Source: Plantactinospora sp. BC1
GTDB taxonomy: Bacteria > Actinomycetota > Actinomycetes > Mycobacteriales > Micromonosporaceae
Assembly (NCBI RefSeq): GCF_003030345.1
Contig: NZ_CP028158.1
Location: 6,634,001-6,698,000, forward strand
Direction of reading: 5' to 3'
Length of the DNA stretch: 64,000 bases
Below, one piece after another: positions 54,887-64,000 of this stretch (positions are counted from its first letter, which is position 1; every line of letters starts with the position of its first letter). The translations under genes were made by a program, and so were the position numbers. The notes beneath the pieces were generated by a model. It saw only the letters and a list, made by a program, of their open reading frames with translations, had not been told where the DNA came from and did no database searches.

Positions 54887-54982
54887 CGGCTCGCCCGTGG
54901 TGGCACGGTTCGGCTCGCCCGTGCCTGCCCGGTTCGGCTCGCCCGTGGTGGCACGGCTCGGCTCGCCCGTGGCGTCGGGTCC
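54887..54982. repeat. Four 24-bp tandem repeats in a divergent promoter region
   Basis: Units begin at 54887, 54911, 54935 and 54959. Each starts CGGCTCGCCCGTG; units 1 and 3 share GTGGTGGCACGG after it, while units 2 and 4 diverge. The array lies between the divergent MBL hydrolase (start 54791) and the methyltransferase (start 55011), ending 28 bp before the latter. Confidence 0.9.
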
Positions 54983-55010
54983 GGTGGACCGGCCGCTAGG
55001 GTTGCCGTCC

Positions 55011-55670
55011 ATGACCGAGGCACCGTTCCTGCACGCCACCCGCGAGTCCTACGACGCGCTCTCCGTCGACCACCTGCACATCGTCGCCACCGAGCTGCCC
55101 CGGATGCCGGTGGACCGGGCGCTGCTGGCCCTCTTCGCCGAGTGGGTCACGGCGACCGGCAACACCACGGTCGCCGACGTCGGCTGTGGCCCCGGTCGGC
55201 TGACGAAGGCGCTGCACGAACTCGGTCTGGAGGCGTCCGGTGTCGACCTCTCCCCGAAGATGATCGCCCTGGCCAGGCGGGCCTACCCCGAGCTGCGGTT
55301 CGAGGTGGGGTCGATGCTGGCGCTGGAGATCCCGGACGCGTCCCTGGGTGGCCTGCTCGCCAACTACTCGATCATCCATGTCCCCTGGGAGCGCCGCCCG
55401 GAGGTGTTCGCGGAGTTCCGCCGGGTGCTGGCCCCGGGCGGGCAGTTGATGCTCTCCTTCCAGGTCGGCGACGACCGCAAGCGCTACGACCGGGTGGACG
55501 ACCTGACGATCTCGCTCGACTTCTACCGCCAGCAACCGGAGGAGGTGGCCGGACTGTTGGCCGAGGCCGGATTCGAGGTCCGGCTGAAGGCCGTCCGGGC
55601 ACCGGACTCCGAGCGGGAGCTGACCCACCAGGGCTACCTGCTGGCCCGCCGACCCGTCGCCGCCGGATAG
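55011..55670 (+). CDS. SAM-dependent class I methyltransferase
   Basis: A 219-residue methyltransferase (Methyltransf_11/25 type). Motif I is VADVGCGPGRLTKAL, motif II VDLSPKMIALARRAYP, followed by YSIIHVPWERRPEVFAEFRRVLAPGGQLMLSF in shortened reference (motif post-II/III). The substrate is unknown. TAGGGT (54997-55002) ends 8 nt before the ATG and may be the -10 of a leaderless transcript. The final codons and TAG are tandemly repeated downstream in 13-bp units. Confidence 0.9.
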   Translation: MTEAPFLHATRESYDALSVDHLHIVATELPRMPVDRALLALFAEWVTATGNTTVADVGCGPGRLTKALHELGLEASGVDLSPKMIALARRAYPELRFEVGSMLALEIPDASLGGLLANYSIIHVPWERRPEVFAEFRRVLAPGGQLMLSFQVGDDRKRYDRVDDLTISLDFYRQQPEEVAGLLAEAGFEVRLKAVRAPDSERELTHQGYLLARRPVAAG

Positions 55671-55706
55671 CGCCGCCGGACAGCGCGGCCGGACAGCGCG
55701 GCCGAC
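55658..55706. repeat. 13-bp tandem repeats spanning the methyltransferase stop
   Basis: Units are CGCCGCCGGATAG (55658-55670, containing the stop TAG), CGCCGCCGGACAG (55671-55683) and CGCGGCCGGACAG (55684-55696), followed by a partial CGCGGCCGAC. In later copies the TAG has become CAG. Confidence 0.92.
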
Positions 55707-55754
55707 CGCCCCCGAGCCGGCTGGTCGTGGCTCGGGTGTCGGCCGGGTGCGGGG

Positions 55755-56774
55755 TCAGCCGCCGTTGGTCGGCTGGTACATCCGGGGGCGGCGGGCCGGC
55801 ACCGACAGGTTGCTCAGCCCGTCGACCGCGGCGAGGAAGGCCGGGCCCATCGCCGCCCGGGCCTGCACCGCCGGGTGGGTCGAACCGAAGTTGTCCGGGT
55901 CGGCCTGGCCGTCGGCGAAGAGCACGTACGTCAGCACCGGCGTGCCGGCCGGATCGAAGATCAGTCCGGCCTCGTGCCGGGCGTTGCCGAACCAGCCCGC
56001 CTTGGTGGCGATCCGGGCCCGGTCGGCCGAGGACATGTTCCGGCGGATGCCGTCGGTGAACGCGATCGGCGCCCGGAGCTGGTTGAGCAGGAAGGTGGTC
56101 GAGGTGGCGGAGAGCAGCGTGCCCCGGACCAGCGCCTGGAGCAGGTCGTGGGTCTCCCGGGCGGTGCTGGTGCCGAGGAAGAACCGGTTCGGGTTGGCGA
56201 CCGGCTCGACCTGGGTCTTCGGGAAGCCCTTGCCGACCAGGATCTGGTTGAGTTCGGCGGCCGGGCAGACCAGGCCGCAGAGCCGGACGGCGGTGTCGTC
56301 GGAGACGGTCAGCAGCGCGGCGAGTACGTGGCCCAGGGTCACCGAGCTGGGGTAGGCGCCGTCCAGGCTGAAGATGCCGTCACCGCCGGGCACCACGATC
56401 CCCGAGGTGACCTCGACCCGCTGGTCCAGGGTGAGCAGCCCCCGGTCGACCTTGTCCAGCACCGCCGTCGCCACCGCGATCTTGTTGACGCTGTACGCCT
56501 CGACGACGGTGTCCTGGTTCTCCCGTACCGCCGGTAGCGGCGCCGGGCCGGTCCCGCTGGCGACGCTCAGGTACGCGTACCAGTTCCCGCCGGCCTTCGT
56601 CCTCTCCCGGCGGTAGATCGCGGCGACCCGGTCGGCGCGGGCCCGGTCGGGGCTGTCGAGTCCCTTCCCGCCACTGTTCGGCGCGGCCATCGCCGGAGTG
56701 GCGGTACCGAGCACGACGCCGGCGGTGGCGGCGCTGCCGATGCCCAGTGCGGTCCTGCGATTCACCCTGCTCAC
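55755..56774 (-). CDS. Class A beta-lactamase-like serine hydrolase, exported
   Basis: About 339 residues. The N-terminus has a twin-arginine-like signal (RRTALGIGSAATAGVVLG, AMA cleavage). The penicillin-binding fold carries SxxK as SVNK and VSDDTAVRLCG in the SDN position, so Asn is replaced by Asp. TKAGWFGNARHEAG takes the place of the KTG motif, as KAG. These changes suggest a beta-lactamase relative whose antibiotic hydrolysis is uncertain. Two GTG codons are adjacent; the second (56774) gives better spacing to GGGAG. Monocistronic. Confidence 0.82.
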   Translation of the reverse strand: MSRVNRRTALGIGSAATAGVVLGTATPAMAAPNSGGKGLDSPDRARADRVAAIYRRERTKAGGNWYAYLSVASGTGPAPLPAVRENQDTVVEAYSVNKIAVATAVLDKVDRGLLTLDQRVEVTSGIVVPGGDGIFSLDGAYPSSVTLGHVLAALLTVSDDTAVRLCGLVCPAAELNQILVGKGFPKTQVEPVANPNRFFLGTSTARETHDLLQALVRGTLLSATSTTFLLNQLRAPIAFTDGIRRNMSSADRARIATKAGWFGNARHEAGLIFDPAGTPVLTYVLFADGQADPDNFGSTHPAVQARAAMGPAFLAAVDGLSNLSVPARRPRMYQPTNGG

Positions 56775-56929
56775 CACGTGCTCCCATCGGAGGGGTCGAT
56801 GTCACCCGCCGGCGGCTGTCCGGTGCGGACGCGGCCCTCGGGACGGCTGCCGGATCTGCGGCTCGTTGACGGGTAACAATAGGCGACTCCGGCCCGGACC
56901 GCTGCGGCCTCCGGCTCACGCCCGCGCCG

Positions 56930-57033
56930 GTGTACGGCGACGTGTGCGGGCCGGGTGTACGGCGGCGGTGTGTGCGGTCCGGGCGTGCGGCGGCGGTGTG
57001 CGGGCCGTGCCGGGCGGCGGTGCCCGGGCCCGG
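56930..57033. repeat. Degenerate tandem repeat, four units of 24-28 bp
   Basis: Units begin at 56930, 56955, 56983 and 57007 and share the core GCGGCGGTGTGCGGGCC or close variants. They occupy the spacer between the beta-lactamase-like gene promoter and the sdhB stop (57057). Copies differ by small indels. Confidence 0.65.
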
Positions 57034-57056
57034 GTGATGGTGGGGTGCGGCGCGGG

Positions 57057-59790
<2,734 letters not shown>

Positions 59791-59791
<1 letters not shown>

Positions 59792-60480
59792 CAGCGCACC
59801 AATCCCGCGATCACCGCGAAGGGGACGACCAGGTAGCCGGCGCAGAGCGCGACGGCGAAGCCGAGCGAGAGCGCCCGGGCCCGGGCCTCGCCCCGGGGGG
59901 TCTGCTGACCGAGGCTGCGGAACGCGCTGAACATGCCGTGCCGCAGGTGGAAGCCGAGGGTGACGATCGCGACGGTGTAGAGCAGGGTGACGTACCAGCG
60001 TTCCGGCGCGAAGTCGGCGGCCACGTTCGCGTACGGCCGGCGCGGGTCGCCGACCGGGTTCAGGTCGCCGGTGGTCAGGTCCAGCAGGTGGTAGACGACG
60101 AAGAGGGCGATGATCACTCCGCCCCAGCGCATCGTCCGGGCCGCGTAGCTGCCCTGCACCTTGGGGCGGTGCGCGTACCGGACGGGTCGGGCCGCCCGGG
60201 CCCGCCGGGCCAGCACGGTGGCCGACCAGATGTGCGCGATCAGCGCGACGCCGAGCACGGCGCGCTGGATCCAGAGGTACCAGGTGTCCGGCAGCACGGG
60301 AGCGCCGATGGTACGCAGCCAGTGCGCGTAGTGGTCGAACGACTCGGGGCCGAAGAAGATCTTGAGATTGCCGAGCATGTGCGCGATGAGGAAGAGCACC
60401 AGCAGGATGCCCGTCACCGCCATCACGGCCTTGAGGCCGATGCTGGACCGGATCGGCGACCGCGTCGATACAGCTGTCAC
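59791..60480 (-). CDS. sdhC: Succinate dehydrogenase cytochrome b subunit (single-anchor type)
   Basis: A 229-residue membrane anchor with five hydrophobic helices. Heme-ligand histidines are likely in [41 protein letters not shown] and [13 protein letters not shown], the pattern of fused-type cytochrome b558. GTG at 60480 is chosen because a promoter with TTGGAC-18 bp-TAGCGT places its -10 just 7 nt upstream, implying a leaderless transcript. Upstream ATG 60522 would fall before the -10. First gene of sdhCAB. Confidence 0.94.
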
Positions 60481-60487
60481 CTGATGA

Positions 60488-60517
60488 ACGCTAGGAGACC
60501 TCTGATTAGTCGTCCAA
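60488..60517 (-). promoter_or_regulatory. sdhCAB promoter (leaderless)
   Basis: Reading leftward, -35 TTGGAC (60517-60512) and -10 TAGCGT (60493-60488) are 18 bp apart, and 7 nt separate the -10 from the sdhC GTG. This is a good match to a vegetative actinobacterial promoter with transcription starting at or very near the start codon. Confidence 0.6.
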
Positions 60518-60537
60518 TGCATCGAAGCCCCAGCAAC

Positions 60538-60554
60538 GATAGCTGTAGGCTATC
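60538..60554. promoter_or_regulatory. LysR-type operator GATAGC-N5-GCTATC
   Basis: Perfect 6-bp arms flank TGTAG (60544-60548), giving the T-N11-A dyad expected of LysR-type regulators. It is 3 nt upstream of the LysR GTG and about 20 bp upstream of the sdhC -35, so one site could autoregulate lysR and control sdhCAB. Confidence 0.6.
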
Positions 60555-60557
60555 AAC

Positions 60558-61487
60558 GTGCAGCTCCACCAGTTGAGATACTTCGTGGCGGTGGCAGAAA
60601 CCCGGCATTTCACTCATGCCGCCGACAACGTGGGCATCACCCAGCCGTCGCTGAGTAAGCAGATTCACGCCCTGGAGGCGGACCTCGGCGCCCCGCTCTT
60701 CGAACGGGTACGCGGCAACATCGGGCTGACGGCGGCCGGCGAGGTGCTGCTGCCGCTCGCCGAACGCATCCTCGCCGACGTCGACACCGCCCGCCGGGAG
60801 GTGCAGGAACTCGTCGGGGTCCGGCGCGGCCGGGTACGCCTCGGCGCCACCCCCAGCCTCGCCACCTCGCTCGCCCCCACCGTGCTGCGCCGGTTCCGGG
60901 ACGCCCACCCCGGCGTCGACCTGCGGGTGGAGGAGAGCGGCTCGCAGGACCTCGTCCGCGACCTGCTCCGGGGCGAACTGGACCTGGCGCTGATCATCCT
61001 GCCCGCGACCGGTGCCGACCCGGCGCTGATCGCCGAGCCGATCCTCCGGGACAACCTGGTGGTCGCCTCGCTCAACCCGCTGCCGATGACCGACTCGGCC
61101 GGCACCATGCACCTCACCGACCTGCGCCACCAGCCGCTGGTGATGTTCCGGCAGGGCTACGACCTGCGGGACGCCACCCTGCGGGCCTGCCGGGAGGCGG
61201 GCTTCGAGCCCTCGCTCGCGGTGGACGGCGGCGAGATGGACGCGGTGCTGAGCTTCGTGGAGGCGGGACTCGGCGTGGCCCTGGTGCCGGGCATCGTGGT
61301 CGCCCGCCGCCCGAGACTCTGGGTCACCCCGCTGGCCCCGCCGGGAGTGCACCGGACCATCGCGCTGGCCCGGCGCCGGGAACCGGAACCCACCCACGCG
61401 GCGCGGGCGTTCCGGCGGATCCTGCTGCAATACATCGGTACGGCGGCCGAGAACTCGACGCTGCCGGCGGGCGTCACGCCGTACTGA
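60558..61487 (+). CDS. LysR-family regulator divergent from sdhCAB
   Basis: A 309-residue LTTR. The N-terminal HTH is LRYFVAVAETRHFTHAADNVGITQPSLSKQIHALEADLG, cited as FTHAADNVGITQPSLSKQI. The effector domain begins near residue 90 with GRVRLGATPSLATSLAPTVL. The GTG at 60558 is directly after the palindromic operator and has no ribosome-binding site, so it is probably leaderless. The divergent arrangement predicts control of succinate dehydrogenase in response to a TCA-cycle metabolite, as inference. Confidence 0.93.
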   Translation: MQLHQLRYFVAVAETRHFTHAADNVGITQPSLSKQIHALEADLGAPLFERVRGNIGLTAAGEVLLPLAERILADVDTARREVQELVGVRRGRVRLGATPSLATSLAPTVLRRFRDAHPGVDLRVEESGSQDLVRDLLRGELDLALIILPATGADPALIAEPILRDNLVVASLNPLPMTDSAGTMHLTDLRHQPLVMFRQGYDLRDATLRACREAGFEPSLAVDGGEMDAVLSFVEAGLGVALVPGIVVARRPRLWVTPLAPPGVHRTIALARRREPEPTHAARAFRRILLQYIGTAAENSTLPAGVTPY

Positions 61488-61530
61488 CGCCGGCCTGTCC
61501 GGTTCGATGTCGGCCGCTCCGGTCCGGCGG

Positions 61531-62055
61531 CTATTCCAGCCTCCCGTCAGGGGTGAGGAGCAGTCGCGCGTAGTTCGCCATCGAGCGCTGGTAGCGGGGC
61601 AGGTGCGGGGCGAGCGCGGCGACCGCGACCGATACCGCCTCCCGTTCCCGGCCGCTGTCGGCCAGGCAGAGCGCCAGCGTCGCGCTGATCGCGTCGGCGA
61701 GCCCCCGGGTCGGCTCGTCCAGCGTCGCCGGGTCGATGTCGCGCTCGGCCTCCAGCAGGGTGACCGCGAGTTCGGCCTCTCCGATGTTCCGCAGCGAGCT
61801 GGACATCTGGATCACGGCGCGGCGCCGCCGGTAGCCGGCGAGTCCGTGGTCGAGAGCCCACCGGTAGAGCGGAACGGCCCGGTCGGAGTGGCCGGTGGAG
61901 TCCCAGGCACAGGCCCGCTCGAACGCGGCGACCGGATCGCCGTCGGGCAACTCCGCCGCCAGGCTCTCGATCAGGGCCCGGAAGTCGTCCTCCCGGCCCT
62001 CGTACTCGTCGATCGACGCCCACGCCTCGGCGACCCGCCGCTCCCAGTCCCGCAT
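61531..62055 (-). CDS. TPR_5-like tetratricopeptide protein
   Basis: A 174-residue all-helical protein. Repeated helix pairs such as ALIESLAAELPDGDPVAAFERACAWDSTGHSDRAVPLYRWAL (cited in part) and EAELAVTLLEAERD fit the short TPR_5 family seen widely in actinobacteria. It probably mediates protein interactions; the partner is unknown. The ATG at 62055 has GGGAG about 12 nt upstream. Convergent with the LysR gene; no operon partner. Confidence 0.8.
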   Translation of the reverse strand: MRDWERRVAEAWASIDEYEGREDDFRALIESLAAELPDGDPVAAFERACAWDSTGHSDRAVPLYRWALDHGLAGYRRRRAVIQMSSSLRNIGEAELAVTLLEAERDIDPATLDEPTRGLADAISATLALCLADSGREREAVSVAVAALAPHLPRYQRSMANYARLLLTPDGRLE

Positions 62056-62171
62056 CCGTGCAGACTCCCAGGACCGCCGACGGTGTCGAGGTCGGCGCCG
62101 GCCGTGGTGACCCGAGCCACACGTCGGCGGGCCCGCCACCTGAGACGCGTCGAGGCTCGTCGCGGCTCGGG

Positions 62172-62756
62172 TTACCAGCGCCAGCGCCAGAAGCGGCGCT
62201 CGTAGCGCACCACCAGCGTCCCGGCGGCGGTGCTGCCGGTGACGACGAGGTGCGGGGCGGTCGAGCCGGGTTCGGGGGTGGACGGCACCTTGGCCGTCGC
62301 CGTACCGGCGCTCGTGTTGACCCCGTCGATGTTGGCGGTCGCGCCTGCCGGCAACACGATGGTCGTGGAGCCCGCCTGGGTGGCGAGGTCGACGTCGACC
62401 ACGCGGTGACTGATCACGGCGTGCCGCAGGTCGAGCTTGACGGTGCCGGCCTTGCTGCGCACCACGAGTTTCCGGGGTACGGCCCACCGACCCGAGCGCT
62501 TGATCTCCCCGGCGAAGCTGTTCAGTTCGACGACCTCGTCGGGTGCGACGGCCGGGGCCACGTCCGGCAGGTCGGCGACGTAGGGCTGCACCTCGGCATC
62601 GGTCCGCGCACGGAGCACGGCGTCGACGCGCTCCTCGAACTCGGGCAGGGTCAACCGGCCCTCCGCGACCGCAGCGCTCAACCGGGAGACGACGGCCTCC
62701 CGCTCGGCGTCGGACAGGCGCACCTCCCGCCTCGGCGGGACCAACTCACCACTCAC
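62172..62756 (-). CDS. DUF1707 domain protein with C-terminal DUF4097/LiaF-like beta region
   Basis: A 194-residue protein. The N-terminal DUF1707 motif is EVRLSDAEREAVVSRLSAAVAEGRLTLPEFEERVDAVLRART, cited as LSDAEREAVVSRL and GRLTLPEFEERV (about 12-52). The C-terminal half is a beta-rich domain with repeats of hydrophobic strands (VKLDLRHAVISHRVVDVDLA, cited within 20 residues). There is no membrane helix, unlike many DUF1707 proteins. The function is unknown; such proteins are often linked to envelope sensing. GTG 62756 is the likely start. Confidence 0.78.
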   Translation of the reverse strand: MSGELVPPRREVRLSDAEREAVVSRLSAAVAEGRLTLPEFEERVDAVLRARTDAEVQPYVADLPDVAPAVAPDEVVELNSFAGEIKRSGRWAVPRKLVVRSKAGTVKLDLRHAVISHRVVDVDLATQAGSTTIVLPAGATANIDGVNTSAGTATAKVPSTPEPGSTAPHLVVTGSTAAGTLVVRYERRFWRWRW

Positions 62757-62803
62757 CTGACCAACACTACGGTTCGGCCGACAGGTACAGAAGCCCGGCC
62801 GGC

Positions 62804-63001
62804 TCAGTCGCGCGGACCCGGCGGCCCGCACGTCCGTTCCTCGCCGGCCGGTTGCCCGATGTGCGTGTCGTCGGTCGGGTCGAGCAGTTCGGTCAGGGTC
62901 AGCAGGGCCTCGACTGTCATGTTCCGCCGCCACGCCGTTTCGGTCAGCAGCCGCATCGCCGCGTAGAAGGGCTCCCGGTGGGTCAGTTCCTCCAGGCTCA
63001 T
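62804..63001 (-). CDS. Small hypothetical protein, 65 residues
   Basis: Starts MSLEELTHREPFYAAMRLL, then a helix with ETAWRRNMTVEALLTLTELL and a Pro/Gly-rich tail. No known domain. ATG 63001 has AAAGGA about 8 nt upstream, supporting translation. It lies 34 bp downstream of another small gene on the same strand and both may be co-transcribed from the structured region near the XRE regulator. Confidence 0.6.
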   Translation of the reverse strand: MSLEELTHREPFYAAMRLLTETAWRRNMTVEALLTLTELLDPTDDTHIGQPAGEERTCGPPGPRD

Positions 63002-63035
63002 CGCCGTTCCTTTCTCGCAGAGCCGGGTTACGCGA

Positions 63036-63185
63036 TCAGGGCCGCGCGCGGTGCTGGCCGGCGAGTTCGGAGGTGGTCGTGCCGCAGCGTGGACACCAGC
63101 GGGACTTGACCCTGAAGGCGAAGAGCCCGGCGAGGAAGCCGAGCAGTGTGCAGCCGACGACCGTGCAGAACAGACGCAGCAGCAT
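63036..63185 (-). CDS. Small membrane protein with a half zinc ribbon, 49 residues
   Basis: A 49-residue protein: one hydrophobic helix (LFCTVVGCTLLGFLAGLFAF, about 5-24) followed by KSRWCPRCGTTTSELAGQH. The single CPRC pair could bind metal only as a dimer or be a degenerate ribbon. AGGAGG sits 6 nt upstream of the ATG at 63185, an ideal ribosome-binding site. It is divergent from the XRE regulator. I know no function. Confidence 0.65.
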   Translation of the reverse strand: MLLRLFCTVVGCTLLGFLAGLFAFRVKSRWCPRCGTTTSELAGQHRARP

Positions 63186-63249
63186 GGCGACCTCCTGGGC
63201 GATGGGATGCCGGGCAGCTGGTTGCCGCCAGAGGACCTGCCCGGCATCC

Positions 63250-63362
63250 CGGTTGAGGGACAACCGCCCGAGGGGCGGTGGCCACGGCGCGCTTCAGCGG
63301 GGGAAGGTGCACGGCGCGCCGTGGCCGGTACGGGTCAGCCAAAGCGTGACCAGGGCCGTACC
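63250..63362. repeat. Cluster of three strong inverted repeats
   Basis: CGGTTG/CAACCG (63250-63266) is followed by 13-bp arms GGCCACGGCGCGC (63280-63292) and GCGCGCCGTGGCC (63314-63326). Nested arms GGTACGG (63327-63333) and CCGTACC (63356-63362) then enclose GGTCA/TGACC. All are perfect. The block lies in the 306-bp divergent spacer between the small membrane protein and the XRE gene and contains no gene. Confidence 0.75.
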
Positions 63363-63394
63363 GTGAGTCATGTTGCTGGAGCGTCATGCACGAA

Positions 63395-63461
63395 CGCAAG
63401 GCTTGCGAAGCGCCCGCACTGTTCACATCGCGCGGCTTTTCCATTGCCTTGCAAACGCAAG
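63395..63461. promoter_or_regulatory. Paired GCAAG/CTTGC dyads upstream of the XRE gene
   Basis: CGCAAG-G-CTTGCG (63395-63407) and CTTGC-AAAC-GCAAG (63448-63461) share the half-site GCAAG in opposite arrangements, 41 bp apart. Both lie 31-97 bp before the XRE start. They are likely binding sites of that regulator. Confidence 0.5.
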
Positions 63462-63491
63462 CCACCTGAGACTGGAGAGGAGCGAAGGAGC

Positions 63492-64000
63492 ATGAACGTG
63501 GCGGCACGAAAACAACCGCCGACCGTCAGACTGCGCCGACTGGCGGCGGAACTCCGCGCACTGCGGCACCACGCCGGACTCACCCGGGAAGACGTCGCGG
63601 AACGGACCCACATGAATCCCGCCACGCTCTGGCGGCTCGAAACCGCGCGGGCGCGACCTCAGCGCCGGACCCTGCTCGGCCTGCTCGACGTCTACGGCGT
63701 CGCGGATCTCGAACGCCGGCTCGAACTGGTCGACCTGGCCAAGGACGCCGGGCAACTGGGCTGGTTGCAGGCGTACGAGGACCAACTGCCCGACGAGTAC
63801 AGCACCTACATCTCGTTCGAGTCCGAGGCCCAGTCGGTCCGCAACTACGAGTCGCTCTTCGTCCCGGGCCTGCTCCAGACCGAGGCGTACGCCCGAGCCT
63901 TGATCGCCGGCGTCCTGCCGGAGATTACCGAGGACGAGGTGGAACGCCGGGTCGAGGCGCGACTCAAGCGCCAGGAGGTGCTTGCCCGGGCCGAGCCGTT
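63492..64000 (+). CDS. XRE-family regulator with DUF5753 (partial, runs off the right end)
   Basis: At least 169 residues are visible. The N-terminal HTH (about 10-70) is RLAAELRALRHHAGLTREDVAERT and MNPATLWRLETARARP, cited in parts. DUF5753 starts near residue 100 with YISFESEAQSVRNYESLFVPGLLQTEAYARA (shortened). In actinomycetes these regulators usually precede a DUF397 partner gene and act in antibiotic or developmental control. AAGGAG lies 6 nt before the ATG. The C-terminus and any DUF397 gene are beyond the window. Confidence 0.9.
   Translation, partial: MNVAARKQPPTVRLRRLAAELRALRHHAGLTREDVAERTHMNPATLWRLETARARPQRRTLLGLLDVYGVADLERRLELVDLAKDAGQLGWLQAYEDQLPDEYSTYISFESEAQSVRNYESLFVPGLLQTEAYARALIAGVLPEITEDEVERRVEARLKRQEVLARAEP

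Noticed and set aside
54722-55000. Reading the 24-bp array as a repeated peptide GSPVVARF
   Set aside because: That frame runs antisense through the MBL gene and has no start signal. The methyltransferase start at 55011 is well supported.

Overview
The window is very GC-rich, with GTG starts and 4-bp stop/start overlaps throughout. It carries a GlgE-type glycogen pathway, a mycosin protease, a DUF1707 protein and a DUF5753-type XRE regulator. Together these point to a high-GC actinomycete, most likely Micromonosporaceae; this is inferred from gene content and no database search was run. No rRNA, tRNA, CRISPR array, transposase or phage gene was seen.

Layout. 1-6178: a partial ArsR regulator, a PhzF-like enzyme, a ThDP enzyme paired with a cyclase-family hydrolase, a secreted disulfide-rich protein and an MFS exporter. 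6251-16477: glucan locus with glgB, glgE and glgM on the minus strand and glgC and pgm on the plus strand, with a LysE exporter and its LysR regulator between them. Pgm makes glucose-1-phosphate, GlgC makes ADP-glucose, GlgM makes maltose-1-phosphate, GlgE polymerises it and GlgB branches the product. 16595-20436: a small type VII secretion operon with an Esx-like protein, a proline/glycine-rich PPE-like protein, a mycosin and an unknown protein; no EccB/C/D/E is in the window.

20704-42345: a surface-polysaccharide cluster. It encodes a Gfo/Idh oxidoreductase plus aminotransferase, a membrane-bound FlaA1/PglF-like dehydratase, two Wzy-like polymerases, a Wzx-like flippase, Gmd with a perosamine-synthase-like aminotransferase, PglE/PglD/PglC-like bacillosamine enzymes, three GT4 glycosyltransferases, and a CapE-CapF-GT-CapG set for UDP-N-acetyl-L-fucosamine. 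Two divergent operons (37416 leftward, 37690 rightward) leave an unusually AT-rich control region that contains a perfect palindrome.

42358-64000: a two-component system, a DUF389 membrane protein, Tex, a copper amine oxidase, a GOLPH3-like GPP34 protein, an APC permease, an MBL hydrolase, a methyltransferase, a beta-lactamase-like protein, sdhCAB with a divergent LysR regulator, a TPR protein, a DUF1707 protein, two small proteins, and an XRE regulator that runs off the right end.

The most unexpected pattern is at gene ends. At eight genes (phzF-like, cyclase, glgB, lysG, the 20704 aminotransferase, DUF389, amine oxidase, methyltransferase) the segment spanning the stop codon is tandemly duplicated into the downstream spacer, with units of 13 to 41 bp. 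Much of the rest is a compact, translationally coupled actinobacterial gene arrangement, with several genes that look leaderless.
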